Shown one piece after another: positions 38,644 to 49,196 of a stretch of DNA of 64,000 nt. This DNA is from Moesziomyces globuligerus (taxonomy: Eukaryota; Basidiomycota; Ustilaginomycetes; Ustilaginales; Ustilaginaceae): contig JARVLF010000021.1 in the NCBI GenBank assembly GCA_030849465.1, positions 310,001-374,000 on the forward strand, written 5' to 3'. Below the pieces are notes generated by a model. It had not been told where the DNA came from. It did no database searches and was given only the letters and a program-made list of their open reading frames with translations. The translations under genes and the position numbers were made by a program. Within the stretch, counting starts at the first letter, position 1; each line of letters opens with the position of its first letter.

Positions 38644-41535
38644 ATGACTCGATTCCTGGTGGCGCGCGCCGCCAAGAGCGATAGCGTCTTCGGCGGTTCC
38701 GACCCGACCGCCTTCGAGACATCCAATCCGCTCCGACTCTTCATCATCCAGGCCGCCATCATCATCATCGTCACTCGTGTTCTCGGCTTCGCCCTCCAGC
38801 GCCTCCGTCAGCCCCGCGTCATCGCAGAGGTCATCGGCGGCATCCTCCTCGGCCCCACCGCCATGGGCCGCATCCCTGGATTCACAAAGCACATCTTCCC
38901 CTCGCCCTCGCTCCCTTACCTAAACCTCGTCTCCACCCTCGGCCTCGTCCTCTTCCTCTTCCTCGTCGGCCTCGAGGTCGACGTGCGTGTCATTCGCCGA
39001 TGCGCAAAGGAGTCCACCGCCATCAGCGTCGCTGGCATGGTCCTCCCCTTTGGCATGGGCGCCGCCGTCTCGGTCGGCATCTACAACACCTTCATCGACC
39101 AGGACAAGGTCTCCTTCGGCCACTTTATCCTCTTCACCGGTGTCGCCATGGCCATCACCGCCTTCCCCGTCCTCGCACGCATCCTCACAGAGACAAAGCT
39201 CCTCTACACAAAGGTCGGCGTCATCGTCCTCGCCGCAGGTGTGGGCAATGACGTCGTCGGTTGGATCCTCCTCGCTCTCACCGTCGCTCTCGTCAATGCC
39301 GACACCGGCCTGACCGCGCTCTACATTCTGCTCTGCGCCGTCGGCTGGATCCTCGTCCTCTTCTTCCTCATCAAACCCTCCTTCATCTGGCTCGCACGCC
39401 GCACCGGCAGCTTCGAGAACGGCCCCAACCAGGTCATGATCATGATCACCCTCCTCCTCGTCCTCGTCAGCGCCTGGATCACCGACATCATCGGCGTCCA
39501 CCCCATCTTTGGCTCCTTCCTCGTCGGCCTCATGGTGCCCCACGAGGGCGGCTACGCCATCGCCCTCACAGAAAAGATGGAGGACCTCGTCCTCGTCATC
39601 TTCCTCCCCATCTACTTTGCGCTCTCCGGCCTCAAGACCAACCTCGGCGACCTCAACTCGGGCAAGGCCTGGGCCTACACGGTCGCCATCATCATCATCG
39701 CCTTCTTCTCCAAGTTCATCGGCTGCGCCGCCGCCGCGCGTGCGTTTGGCTTCAACCTGCGCGAGTCGGCCGCCGTCGGCACGCTCATGTCGTGCAAGGG
39801 CCTCGTCGAGCTCATCGTGCTCAACATCGGCCTCTCGGCTGGTATCCTCGACACGCGCGTCTTCTCCATGTTTGTGCTCATGGCCGTCGTCTCCACGGTC
39901 ATCACCACGCCGCTCACGCTCTGGGTGTATCCCGAGCACGTTCGCACGCGCCTCGACGATGCTTCCATCCACTCACACCACGGCAAGAGCGCCTCGGGCG
40001 ACGAGGAGGACGAGACGGATACGAGTTCGCGCCTCTCTCCCAAGCGTCTGCTCGTCGTGCTCAGCAGCTTCGAGCATCTCCCGGGCCTCATGACGCTCGT
40101 CCAGCTCATGCAGCCCACGCTCGCCGCCGCCAACCCCTCGTCCAGCCCCACCGAAGGCGTGCAGGATGGTCTGCGCAGACGCCGCTCCAAGAACGCCTCG
40201 GGCTTCGACGGCGATGCGGCCGAAAAGTCGACCGAGGCCGGAGACGAGACGGAGAACTCGTTTGAGGGCGACGAGGCCCACTACCAGACGCCCGTGCTGG
40301 CGTCCGAAGCGCCGTACGCCTCGGTCGTCGCCGCGCGCGCCCAGGCGCAGATCAGCATCGATGCGCTGCGCCTCGTCGAACTCACCGACCGCACCTCGGC
40401 GGTGATGAAGGTCTCCGAGTCCGAAGACACGATGCGCGCCGATCCGATCATCAACGTCTTCCAGACCTTTGCGCATCTCAACGGCCTGCCCGTGCAGTCG
40501 ACCATGTCGGTCATCCCGCACGAGGAGTTTGCGGGCGCCGTCACGCGACGCTGCAAGGCGGCGGGCAGCAACTTTATCATCCTCCCCATGACGCTCTCGC
40601 AGACGGCGTCGGCGCAGGCGAGCGTGTCCGAGGCGGCGCCGGGGCCTTCGTCGCCGCTGGCAGCGACGCTGGCCAACCCGCTCGAGAGCCTGTTTGGCGG
40701 CGGCTGGGGGTCGGGTGCGACCGAGGGGCTCAAGGGGAGGTATTCGGCGCAGCACTTCAACGTGGTGCGCAAGATCATCCAGACGGCCGAGACGGATGTG
40801 GGGCTCTTGATCGAGCGCAAGGCGGTGTCGCAGGCGGGTGGGTTGGGTGGACTGGCGAGGGGGGGTGCGCAGTCGATCCTGCTCGCGTTTATGGGCGGAC
40901 CCGATGACCGCGCGGCGCTCGACCTGGTGGCGAGGCTGTGCGCCAACAACCGCCACGTCTCTGTGCTCGTGGTGCGCATGAGCCGCATCTCGTCCGAAGA
41001 GGCGGGTGAGGAGCAGCTGCCGACGGTGCCGCCGACGGTTCACCACGAGCTGAGCCTCGGCCATGCGCAGCACGCCGCGCTGCGCGGTGGCAGCAACATG
41101 GACACGGTCTATCCCACGCAGGGCGGCGGGGGCCGGGCAGGAGTGGCGATGCAGTCGGCTCTCGAGGCGACGCTCGAGGACGACCTGGCCGTGCAGCGCG
41201 TCGAGGACCAGGTGGCGGCCGACCGGTTCGGCGGACGCCTGAGGGTGCAGACGCTCAGCACCGCGCGGCCGCTGCGCGATCTGATGCAGCTCGCCGAGTC
41301 CGAGCAGCCGGCGATCGTCGTCGTCGGCAGAGGCAGGAGAAATCCCACCCAGACGCACCGCGAGGAGCTCAAGGCGCTCATCCAGACCAACCACTCGGCA
41401 GACGCCACCGAACGTCAGCTCAACTCGGACATCACAAAGGTCATTGGCGAGCCCGCCACCGCTCTCACCTTTGCCCACGCCGCCGCCAGCACCCTCGTCA
41501 TCGCGGCTGGCTTCCATATCGCCCACCGCGGCTGA
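38644..41535 (+). CDS. KHA1: K+/H+ antiporter, Kha1-like (CPA2 family)
   Basis: Intronless, 963 residues (yeast Kha1 has 873). It exchanges cations for protons across an intracellular membrane, in yeast the Golgi, and serves pH and potassium balance. The membrane domain spans about residues 33-435 with some twelve hydrophobic segments. Family marks are LRQPRVIAEVIGGILLGPTAMGR, the core VLAAGVGNDVVGWILLAL with its paired Asn-Asp, and HPIFGSFLVGLMVPHEG. The C-terminal 520 residues are hydrophilic, containing a regulatory region with stretches such as ILLAFMGGPDDRAALDLVARL and AIVVVGRGRRNPTQ that resemble universal-stress-type nucleotide-binding folds seen in CPA2 proteins. Its length comes from acidic and Gly-rich insertions in this tail. 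It is convergent with SPF30. Confidence 0.93.
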   Translation: MTRFLVARAAKSDSVFGGSDPTAFETSNPLRLFIIQAAIIIIVTRVLGFALQRLRQPRVIAEVIGGILLGPTAMGRIPGFTKHIFPSPSLPYLNLVSTLGLVLFLFLVGLEVDVRVIRRCAKESTAISVAGMVLPFGMGAAVSVGIYNTFIDQDKVSFGHFILFTGVAMAITAFPVLARILTETKLLYTKVGVIVLAAGVGNDVVGWILLALTVALVNADTGLTALYILLCAVGWILVLFFLIKPSFIWLARRTGSFENGPNQVMIMITLLLVLVSAWITDIIGVHPIFGSFLVGLMVPHEGGYAIALTEKMEDLVLVIFLPIYFALSGLKTNLGDLNSGKAWAYTVAIIIIAFFSKFIGCAAAARAFGFNLRESAAVGTLMSCKGLVELIVLNIGLSAGILDTRVFSMFVLMAVVSTVITTPLTLWVYPEHVRTRLDDASIHSHHGKSASGDEEDETDTSSRLSPKRLLVVLSSFEHLPGLMTLVQLMQPTLAAANPSSSPTEGVQDGLRRRRSKNASGFDGDAAEKSTEAGDETENSFEGDEAHYQTPVLASEAPYASVVAARAQAQISIDALRLVELTDRTSAVMKVSESEDTMRADPIINVFQTFAHLNGLPVQSTMSVIPHEEFAGAVTRRCKAAGSNFIILPMTLSQTASAQASVSEAAPGPSSPLAATLANPLESLFGGGWGSGATEGLKGRYSAQHFNVVRKIIQTAETDVGLLIERKAVSQAGGLGGLARGGAQSILLAFMGGPDDRAALDLVARLCANNRHVSVLVVRMSRISSEEAGEEQLPTVPPTVHHELSLGHAQHAALRGGSNMDTVYPTQGGGGRAGVAMQSALEATLEDDLAVQRVEDQVAADRFGGRLRVQTLSTARPLRDLMQLAESEQPAIVVVGRGRRNPTQTHREELKALIQTNHSADATERQLNSDITKVIGEPATALTFAHAAASTLVIAAGFHIAHRG

Positions 41536-41652
41536 GGCTCGCGCCAGGATTCTGACGATGTTACGACGTTTCATGATAGCAAAAGAGAGATGGATACCCA
41601 GACCCCGCGCGCGTGCTGTGTGTCAATTTTGGGGGGGATGTCGACTGGGTGC

Positions 41653-42459
41653 TTAGGGGTGTTTGGGGGAGGCGAAGGTGGGTTTGGATTTGCGTTTGGA
41701 TTGGGCGAAGGATTGCCACTGGGAGGCTTTGGCGGCCTGGATGTCGGACTGGTGTTGGCGGCGGAGGATCTTCTTTTCGGAGCGGAGTTTTTTGCGGGTC
41801 TTCTCGTCGAGTGACGGAGGTTGGACGGGAGCATCATCGGATGGAGGAGGTGGAGGGGGAGGAACGTCTGACGTCGGAGGTGGGGGTTGCACATCGTGCT
41901 CAGGTGGTGGGGGAGGGGGAGGAGGGGGATGGGGGTGGAGAGGATTGAGTGAGGATGAGGCGAGGGTTTCGGACGAGTTGTAGCCGTGGTAGATGACGGT
42001 GCAGATCGGATTCGCCGGATCGCCCGAGACCGAGACGATGCGTGCAGCGTAGTACCTCCCATCCACCGGATACAGCGCCATGACTTGCTCCCCCACCACG
42101 AAACCAGAGCCTCGTGTGGCGTGTCGACGGTCAGAAGCTCGAGGTGCCATGGATGGTCCATGACTTTGACCGGTTGCTCCACCGCCACCCCTCGCAGGCG
42201 TTATATCTGGCCCACTCGACATAGAGCCACCGACGCTACTTGATCTCGATCCACTCGGATCGACTGGAAGCTGTGGGGTGCTTGGCGCATTTGGCACGTC
42301 AGAAGTCGAGGGCTCGGAGCCGATCGACTTGGAGAGGGCGATGAGGTTTTCGAGTTCGTCGCGCAACGCCTTGAGCTCGTCATTGCCACGATCGGATTTG
42401 AGCGCCTCGTGTACCTGCGCGAGCTGCGCCTCGTACGCCTCGATCTCTGCCGCATCCAT
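41653..42459 (-). CDS. SPF30: Tudor-domain splicing factor SPF30 (SMNDC1-like)
   Basis: Single exon, 268 residues from the Met at 42459 (human SMNDC1 has 238). It is a U2 snRNP-associated factor needed for tri-snRNP joining; its Tudor domain binds symmetric dimethyl-arginines on Sm proteins. The N-terminal coiled helix (EIEAYEAQLAQVHEALK) and the Tudor domain at about 117-170 (VGEQVMALYPVDGRYYAARI, then CTVIYHGYNSSETL) fit the family. The C-terminal basic part, KKLRSEKKILRRQ through WQSFAQSKRKSKPTFASP, matches the conserved SPF30 end. Between Tudor and tail sits a poly-proline stretch of nearly 40 residues that is unusual. It is divergent from the alpha/beta hydrolase gene. Confidence 0.88.
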   Translation of the reverse strand: MDAAEIEAYEAQLAQVHEALKSDRGNDELKALRDELENLIALSKSIGSEPSTSDVPNAPSTPQLPVDPSGSRSSSVGGSMSSGPDITPARGGGGATGQSHGPSMAPRASDRRHATRGSGFVVGEQVMALYPVDGRYYAARIVSVSGDPANPICTVIYHGYNSSETLASSSLNPLHPHPPPPPPPPPEHDVQPPPPTSDVPPPPPPPSDDAPVQPPSLDEKTRKKLRSEKKILRRQHQSDIQAAKASQWQSFAQSKRKSKPTFASPKHP

Positions 42460-42786
42460 GGTCACAGCTCTGGCTCCACTCGCCCAAGAGTTGGCTCGTC
42501 GATGGTAGTGAGCAGAGCAAAGTGCACGCCGAGCTCGCCTCCACTGTACCCTAACCCTTTGAACCCTGATTTGGACTTCGGTACTTCGGTAACTTCGGTC
42601 TAACAAGCTAGGTGCGGGTGGCGACCGCGTTCTCACGCGCTCTCTCGGCTAGGTTACCACCCGCTCATACCCGGAATCCCGGCTCGCCATCCTTACCCCA
42701 CACTCACGACCCCCCCACGCCCCATTCTTTACCATCTGCTTGACACCGAACCATCGAAGCGTCAAAGGATACGGATACGAGACACG
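42460..42786. other. Divergent promoter region SPF30 / alpha/beta hydrolase
   Basis: 327 bp shared by two divergent starts. It is C-rich near the hydrolase start. No TATA box or other element was recognised. Confidence 0.45.
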
Positions 42787-43719
42787 ATGGTTGGTACCGA
42801 GTATTTTTCGTTGCCGGATGGGCAGGGATGTCGGATGGCCTACCGCATCCTACGCGGCTCGGGCGCGCGCGATGCGGTTCCGCTCTTGCTCGTCAACGGT
42901 CTGTCGGCGGTGATGGACGATTGGAGTCCGTTGTTCGAGACGCTCGGCGCATCGCGGACCGTGGTGATTTCGGATCATCGTGGGATCGGCGAGTCCACGC
43001 TAGGCCCGGACTGGGACCAAGAACTTTCGCTCGAATCCATGGGACTGGATCTCATCCATCTTGCTCACCACCTGGGCTTTGGCACGATCGATCTGCTGGG
43101 CTTCTCCATGGGTGGTCACATTGTCCAGGCGATCCTCTCCTCTCCTGACGTTGCCGAGGCTCTGGAGGATGGTGTGATGGTGGGCGGCAAGGTCAAGGTT
43201 CGCAAGGCGGTTTTGTGTGCCACCATGACCAAGCTCCCTCGAGGCGACGCCGATCTCAACCGCCTCAACAAACAAGCCCAAACCATCGCCGATAAGAAAA
43301 AGAGAGACGAGTTCATCACCATGCAGATGATGAAACTCCAGTACCACCAAGATGTGCTCGGAACACAAGGCGCTCTACAGACCAAGTTTGAACGTCGTCT
43401 AGAGACGGCTAGAAGGACAAAGAGACCTGCACACATCATCGCACTCCAGTTCCTCGCCATCCAAGCAGCAGACCTCCGCCCGCAACTCCATAGAATCCCA
43501 AAATCTCTAGACGTCCTCGTCATCCATGGTCACAAGGATAGGATGGTCAGATTCGACGAAAGCAACCACATCCTATCCGGCATCAAACACGCCCAACGCC
43601 TCCCAACCCCATCCCCCGACTTTGCCCACTTCTGGTACGACTACTTCGACATCCACTTCTGGTCCAACGCCATCTCATCCTTCCTCGACTCCAACCCCTC
43701 CCCCTCGGCCAAACTCTGA
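42787..43719 (+). CDS. Alpha/beta-hydrolase fold protein
   Basis: Single exon, 310 residues. The fold is evident from PLLLVNGLSAVMDDWSPL (oxyanion region), VISDHRGIGEST, and the nucleophile elbow LLGFSMGGHI with Ser107. The likely catalytic acid is Asp251 in LVIHGHKDRMV; the His is probably in the SPDFAHFWYDYF region (His281), although the context is not the usual GH motif. No signal peptide or membrane segment was seen, so it is probably cytosolic. The substrate cannot be told from sequence; esterase, lipase, epoxide hydrolase or haloperoxidase-like activities all share this layout. It is convergent with fimbrin, with 108 bp between stops and a strong inverted repeat in that gap. Confidence 0.85.
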   Translation: MVGTEYFSLPDGQGCRMAYRILRGSGARDAVPLLLVNGLSAVMDDWSPLFETLGASRTVVISDHRGIGESTLGPDWDQELSLESMGLDLIHLAHHLGFGTIDLLGFSMGGHIVQAILSSPDVAEALEDGVMVGGKVKVRKAVLCATMTKLPRGDADLNRLNKQAQTIADKKKRDEFITMQMMKLQYHQDVLGTQGALQTKFERRLETARRTKRPAHIIALQFLAIQAADLRPQLHRIPKSLDVLVIHGHKDRMVRFDESNHILSGIKHAQRLPTPSPDFAHFWYDYFDIHFWSNAISSFLDSNPSPSAKL

Positions 43720-43792
43720 AACCCGAGACTCCACGCAATAGGATCGCTGTCCGATCTTTGTCAATCCTTTTCTTTTCGACCCGCATTCAATG

Positions 43793-43822
43793 GCCCATTT
43801 TTTTACAACGAAAAAAGTGGGC
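43793..43822. terminator. Inverted repeat between convergent genes, possible 3'-end element
   Basis: Two 12-nt arms (43793-43804 and 43811-43822) flank the 6-base loop ACAACG and pair at 11 of 12 positions, plus a U-G pair when transcribed from the + strand. The stem has a GC base and a T-run/A-run tip. It lies 74 bp after the hydrolase stop and just after the fimbrin stop on the opposite strand, so it could act on both 3' ends. Function is inferred. Confidence 0.35.
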
Positions 43823-43827
43823 AGTCT

Positions 43828-45678
43828 TTAGGACTGGATGGCCATGAGCGAGCCGACAAACGTGAGGATGAGACGCTGCCTGAGCTCGACAATGTCTTCG
43901 GGGACGAGGAAGATGAGTGCGCCGAGCTTCCTGGCGATCGAGATGGCGAGCTTGGCGTTCATCCTCGCCTCGTCGTCGGTGGTTGCCTGGTTGACGAGCG
44001 AGTAGTCGACGATGCCGGGCCGAAGCGCGTTGAGCAGATCGAGGAAGAAGACGGCGGTGCGGAGCTGCGAGTCCTTGAACGAGCGGATCTGGGACGACTT
44101 GCCGCTCGACTTGACGAGGTTGTTGGCCCAGGCGACCATATCCGCATCCGAGACGCCGCGGCCACCCTTGGCGAGCGACGAGAGCGTCTTGGTGATGTTG
44201 AGGCGCATGAGCTGCCACACGAGTCCGAGCGTGAGCGTGCGCGTGCCGTCGACAATGTCGGCGCCCTGGATGCCGACGATGTGCATGTTGCTCGCCTTGG
44301 CCAGGTCGACGGCGTAGTTGGTGTTCTCCACCGCCTTGAAGCGCGAGAGCTCCTGCCCCTCCTTGGGCTTGCTCACGCGGCGCCAGGTGACGCTGCCCGG
44401 GATGACCTTGTCGAACGCCTGCAGGATCACCGTACCGTCCTTGAGGTCCTCAAACAGGTTGTACACGCCCGGCTCGACGTCGAGACTGTTGAGCCAGAGC
44501 GTAAAGACGCGCGCCTCGCGCTCGCCCTCGGCGTCAAAGTCCTCGATCTCAACGGGCGGAGCCTCCTCGAGCGGCTCGAGGCACGGCCAGGTGTTGAAGA
44601 GATGCGCGACAAACGCGAGGTTGAGCTTCGGATTGCCCGCCACCATGGAGCCGGGCGTGAGGTACTTGCGGCATCCGATCGCATCGGCACGCTGAAGCAC
44701 CATCTCGGCGCGCTGCATGAGGTCGCTCTGCTGCAGCGGCGCGCGGTCGCACGCGTCGGGCTTGAGCTGGCTGAGCAGCACCGTGTAGTTTTCGCCGTCC
44801 GAGACGTCCTTGCTAAAGTTGGCGACGCGGCGGTGCCAGCCGGCGGCCTTGAGGTGGTAGTTGACCCAGCGCAGGAGGATCTGATCGGGGGGGAGGCGGA
44901 GGAACTCCTCGAGGGTCTCGCCATCGTCGAGGAGGCGGTAAAGCTCTGGGTGGTTCTTGAGGTCGATCTTGCTAAGGAGACCGCGGCGGATGATCTGCCA
45001 GACGAGGCCGAGGATGAGGTGCTCCTTGCCGTCGATGATGTCCTGCGGGCCGATGTTGACGACGCTGCAGCCGATGGCCTTGGCCGAGGTGATGACGATG
45101 TTGTTGTTCTCGGTCATCTGGAAGGCGTTGGGGCCCTTGCCTGCCTTGCCAAAGTTGAGCACACGCTCGTCGATGGTGTCGGGGACCGAGTCGTTGATGA
45201 GCTTGCAGAGGACGAGGCCGTCGCGGCACTCGTCAAAGAGCTGGAAGGTGTCTGTGGGGATGGGGAGGCGAGCGCCGATGTGGGCGTCTCCGGCGAGGTT
45301 GGAGTTGATGTGGCGGGTGAATTCGGAGCGCTCGTCCTCGTTGATGGTGTGCTGGGTGGAGGAGGTTGCGCCCTTGACAAAGACCTTGCCCTTGGTGACG
45401 ACGCCGGCCGAGACGTTGCGACCTGCGCGGATCTTGGCGAGGAGGTCGACGTAGTCGTCGAGCTCGACGCGGCCCGAGGCATCGAGGTCGACCTCCTTGA
45501 GCGTCTCACGGACCTGGTCGTAGGAGGCATCGCCCTGGTCCTGGATGGCCTTGATGACGTCCTGTTTTGGGATGCTGCCCTTCTCCTCGACGTCGAGGGT
45601 GCGGAAGCGGGAGATGAGGCCCATCATCTCCTCCTGGGAGAACTGCGGGTACTTGCGCTGGAGCTTGATGGCCTCCAT
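43828..45678 (-). CDS. SAC6: Fimbrin (actin-bundling protein)
   Basis: Single exon, 616 residues (yeast Sac6 has 642). It crosslinks actin filaments in cortical patches and cables, needed for endocytosis and polarity. The N-terminus has two EF-hand-like units; the second loop, DLDASGRVELDD, keeps most calcium-ligand positions, the first is degenerate. Four calponin-homology domains follow as two actin-binding pairs: INEDERSEFTRHIN with KLINDSVPDTID and LGLVWQIIRRGLL (CH1), LRWVNYHLKAAGW (CH2), ARVFTLWLNSLDVEPGV with LGLVWQLMRLNI (CH3), and MVAWANNLVKSSGKSS with the end MNAKLAISIARKLGALIFL (CH4). The Met at 45678 gives the standard fimbrin start. It is divergent from prefoldin 2. Confidence 0.97.
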   Translation of the reverse strand: MEAIKLQRKYPQFSQEEMMGLISRFRTLDVEEKGSIPKQDVIKAIQDQGDASYDQVRETLKEVDLDASGRVELDDYVDLLAKIRAGRNVSAGVVTKGKVFVKGATSSTQHTINEDERSEFTRHINSNLAGDAHIGARLPIPTDTFQLFDECRDGLVLCKLINDSVPDTIDERVLNFGKAGKGPNAFQMTENNNIVITSAKAIGCSVVNIGPQDIIDGKEHLILGLVWQIIRRGLLSKIDLKNHPELYRLLDDGETLEEFLRLPPDQILLRWVNYHLKAAGWHRRVANFSKDVSDGENYTVLLSQLKPDACDRAPLQQSDLMQRAEMVLQRADAIGCRKYLTPGSMVAGNPKLNLAFVAHLFNTWPCLEPLEEAPPVEIEDFDAEGEREARVFTLWLNSLDVEPGVYNLFEDLKDGTVILQAFDKVIPGSVTWRRVSKPKEGQELSRFKAVENTNYAVDLAKASNMHIVGIQGADIVDGTRTLTLGLVWQLMRLNITKTLSSLAKGGRGVSDADMVAWANNLVKSSGKSSQIRSFKDSQLRTAVFFLDLLNALRPGIVDYSLVNQATTDDEARMNAKLAISIARKLGALIFLVPEDIVELRQRLILTFVGSLMAIQS

Positions 45679-46189
45679 CTTGACGTCGGCGCAGAAGATT
45701 GAGCGCTAGATCGCGAGTGTGGAGATGGCTGGCTGGCTGGCTGGATGGATGGTGGGTGGGATGCGAGAGAGATGCGAGATGCGGGGTGGGAGGGGAGAAA
45801 AGCCGAGTGGAGGAAAGGCAGCTTGGATGGAATCACAATTCGGATGACAGACTGCGCCAACTGGCGTGTGCACAGCCCAACCAACGCCTTGACTCGCCCT
45901 TTCTTCTGGCTCAGCCGCGATGCACTGCCATGGCTATCGAATGTGGAGTTGTTGCATCGCCCCTGTTTCCTCTTTCCTCGAGCCGAAATTGTGTCTCCGA
46001 CAGCCGTGCGATCTCGGCCTGCCCATCTCGAAATCGGCTGAGCTGTTAGGCCGCATTCATCTCTGTCGCCCTTCCCAAAAGTCACGCGAAGCCACGAAAG
46101 CGCCAAAAGTGACTGGCCTCGAACACTCCAACACCTGCATCCCAACCTGCATCGCAACCTGCTCGACACCACCACTATTCGCTGCGAAC
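45679..46189. other. Divergent promoter region fimbrin / prefoldin 2
   Basis: 511 bp. Near the fimbrin start there is a short GGCT/GGAT microsatellite (about 45727-45752). No TATA box or extra gene was seen. Confidence 0.45.
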
Positions 46190-46903
46190 ATGGCTTCCGT
46201 TGCGACACAAAAGGCTGGCGGCTCAGCCCAGAAGAGGCAGCTCTCGGAGCAAGGTACGTCGCATCGCCCTCGCACCACCCTCGCAGTCTCGTCATCCACG
46301 CTACGACCGGTAAACCTGACCTTTTGGCCTTCTGCTTCCAACTCCACTTGGATCCTCGCTGGAAACGACAGAAGCAGCACAGGTCTATCAATCGCGCAGA
46401 TCCGAGCTCCAGGGCATCGCTTCCAAGATCGGCGAGCTCGAGGGCGAGGCCGACGAGCACAAGTGAGTCCTTGCCTTGTATCCTGATCCTTCTGTGGTCT
46501 CTCTGGCCACTGCATGCATCGAAGCAGGCCATGCTCACCATCGCTTTCTCCTCCGCACGTGCTCTGTCGCGAATCAGGCTTGTCATCGACACATTGACCG
46601 AGGCGTCCAAGGCCGATCCAGACCGCAAGTGCTTCCGGCTCATCGGCGGCGTGCTCGTCGAGCGCACCGTCAAGGAAGTGCTCCCCGCACTCCAGACCAA
46701 CCTCGAAGGCGTAAGCTCATCCATCCTTCCCCTGCCCGTCCGATCGTCCCTTGACGCCGCACACACAGCATGCTGACGGCTGCATCATCTTTGCCCCCCG
46801 CGTCGTGCCATCCTAGCTCAAGCAAATCCTCGAGACCCTCCTCAAGCAGTACAAGCAGAAGGAGTCCGAGCTCCAAGAATTCCAGCGCGAGTACGCTAGC
46901 TGA
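46190..46903 (+). CDS. GIM4: Prefoldin subunit 2
   Basis: Four exons, 46190-46253, 46372-46462, 46578-46710 and 46817-46903, encode 124 residues, the normal length. All introns are GT-AG (106-118 nt). Prefoldin is a hexameric jellyfish-shaped chaperone that hands unfolded actin and tubulin to the chaperonin CCT. The beta-type layout is visible: a first long helix (AAQVYQSRRSELQGIASKIGELEGEADEH), the hairpin CFRLIGGVLVERTVKEVLPAL, and a second helix (LKQILETLLKQYKQKESELQEF). The CFRLIGGVLVERTV block is diagnostic for subunit 2. The neighbouring divergent gene encodes fimbrin, an actin bundler, but a functional tie is only suggestive. Confidence 0.95.
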
Positions 46904-47204
46904 AGACTCCCCACGCCACGCCTCGTCTTGCACTCGGGCTCTCTCATAAGACCGACACCTATCCGGCAACGCAGAGACCCTGTAATTGTACCTTGCCTGC
47001 TTTCCCTTATCCCACACGCTCCCTTGCAGTGCTGTGCTGCTGTCTCAGCGCAGTGCGGACCCAGGCGAGTGAGATCCAACCGGTCCTGAAGTGTCCCTTG
47101 AGCAGCAAATGGGTGTGCAGGCAGCGCTGCGAGCGCGCAGAGGTCGCAGAAACGATGGCATTCGTGTCATCCGCCAGTGGCGGTTGTGTGTGCGGATGGC
47201 GTGA
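46904..47204. other. Intergenic region between convergent prefoldin 2 and complex I genes
   Basis: 301 bp of 3' flanks. Nothing else was recognised. Confidence 0.4.
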
Positions 47205-47638
47205 TTACGCAGTGTCGATGACTCTGAAGCCCTTGACCTGTTCGAGTACACAAAAGCCATCAGAGTATCAGCATTCCACTCCAACACTCTCGTCCAGCAG
47301 TGATAGGCCGAGAGGAAGGGGAAGGTTACCTACCTTGGCATCGGCCAACAAGGAGTGGTACTTCTTGGCGAGGTCGGCGCAGACCTGGTAGTGGTTGACG
47401 CCCTCGGCCTTGTGGCACTTCTGCAGCTCCTCGCGCACGATCCTCGCCTCCATGGTGCGCACCCACGACTCGCGCACCTTCTCCTCGCGCTGCGCGAGCG
47501 TCGCTGTCGATCGTCGCCCAATCCCAATCCAAAGCCGCGCCAGTCAGCATAAGTTCGGTACAGTGTGTAGCGGTGGAACCGAGACGTGAGATGCGGAAAC
47601 GTACCTTTCATCTCTTCTGCGCTGGGAAGCTTGTCCAT
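47205..47638 (-). CDS. Mitochondrial complex I subunit, NDUFB10/PDSW-like
   Basis: Three exons in transcript order, 47638-47605, 47503-47334 and 47237-47205, encode only 78 residues. Splice sites are GT-AG, with a CTGAC branch site in intron 1. The central exon reads REEKVRESWVRTMEARIVR and then EELQKCHKAEGVNHYQVC, ADLAKKYHSLLADAK, joined to VKGFRVIDTA. This pattern (WVR.MEAR.VR.EL.KC...EGVNH...C..L...Y) recalls the fungal 12 kDa accessory subunit of NADH:ubiquinone oxidoreductase, the counterpart of NDUFB10 in the membrane arm. The two cysteines, 12 residues apart, may form a disulfide in the intermembrane space, which is inference. There is no cleavable presequence, as expected for this group. 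It is divergent from TRM8. Confidence 0.7.
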
Positions 47639-48996
<1,358 letters not shown>

Positions 48997-49196
48997 CTCC
49001 TCACTCTCCACCTCAGAGCAACCCCATCTTTTTTTACCCTGGCCACAAACGACGCGAGACTGAGCGATACCACATTGCTTGCTAGAGAGCGTGGATTGAG
49101 TAGTAAAGGAGAATCCCGGTCTGGTACGACCTGCCCGCGTGGGGGCGAGCTAGACTGCGCGAAAGAGTGTGTGTATCAAAACCCAAACACAAGCGA

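Noticed and set aside
39973..41574. 533-codon minus-strand frame
   Set aside because: It is antisense to the antiporter's C-terminal domain, with Arg/His-rich composition and no motif.
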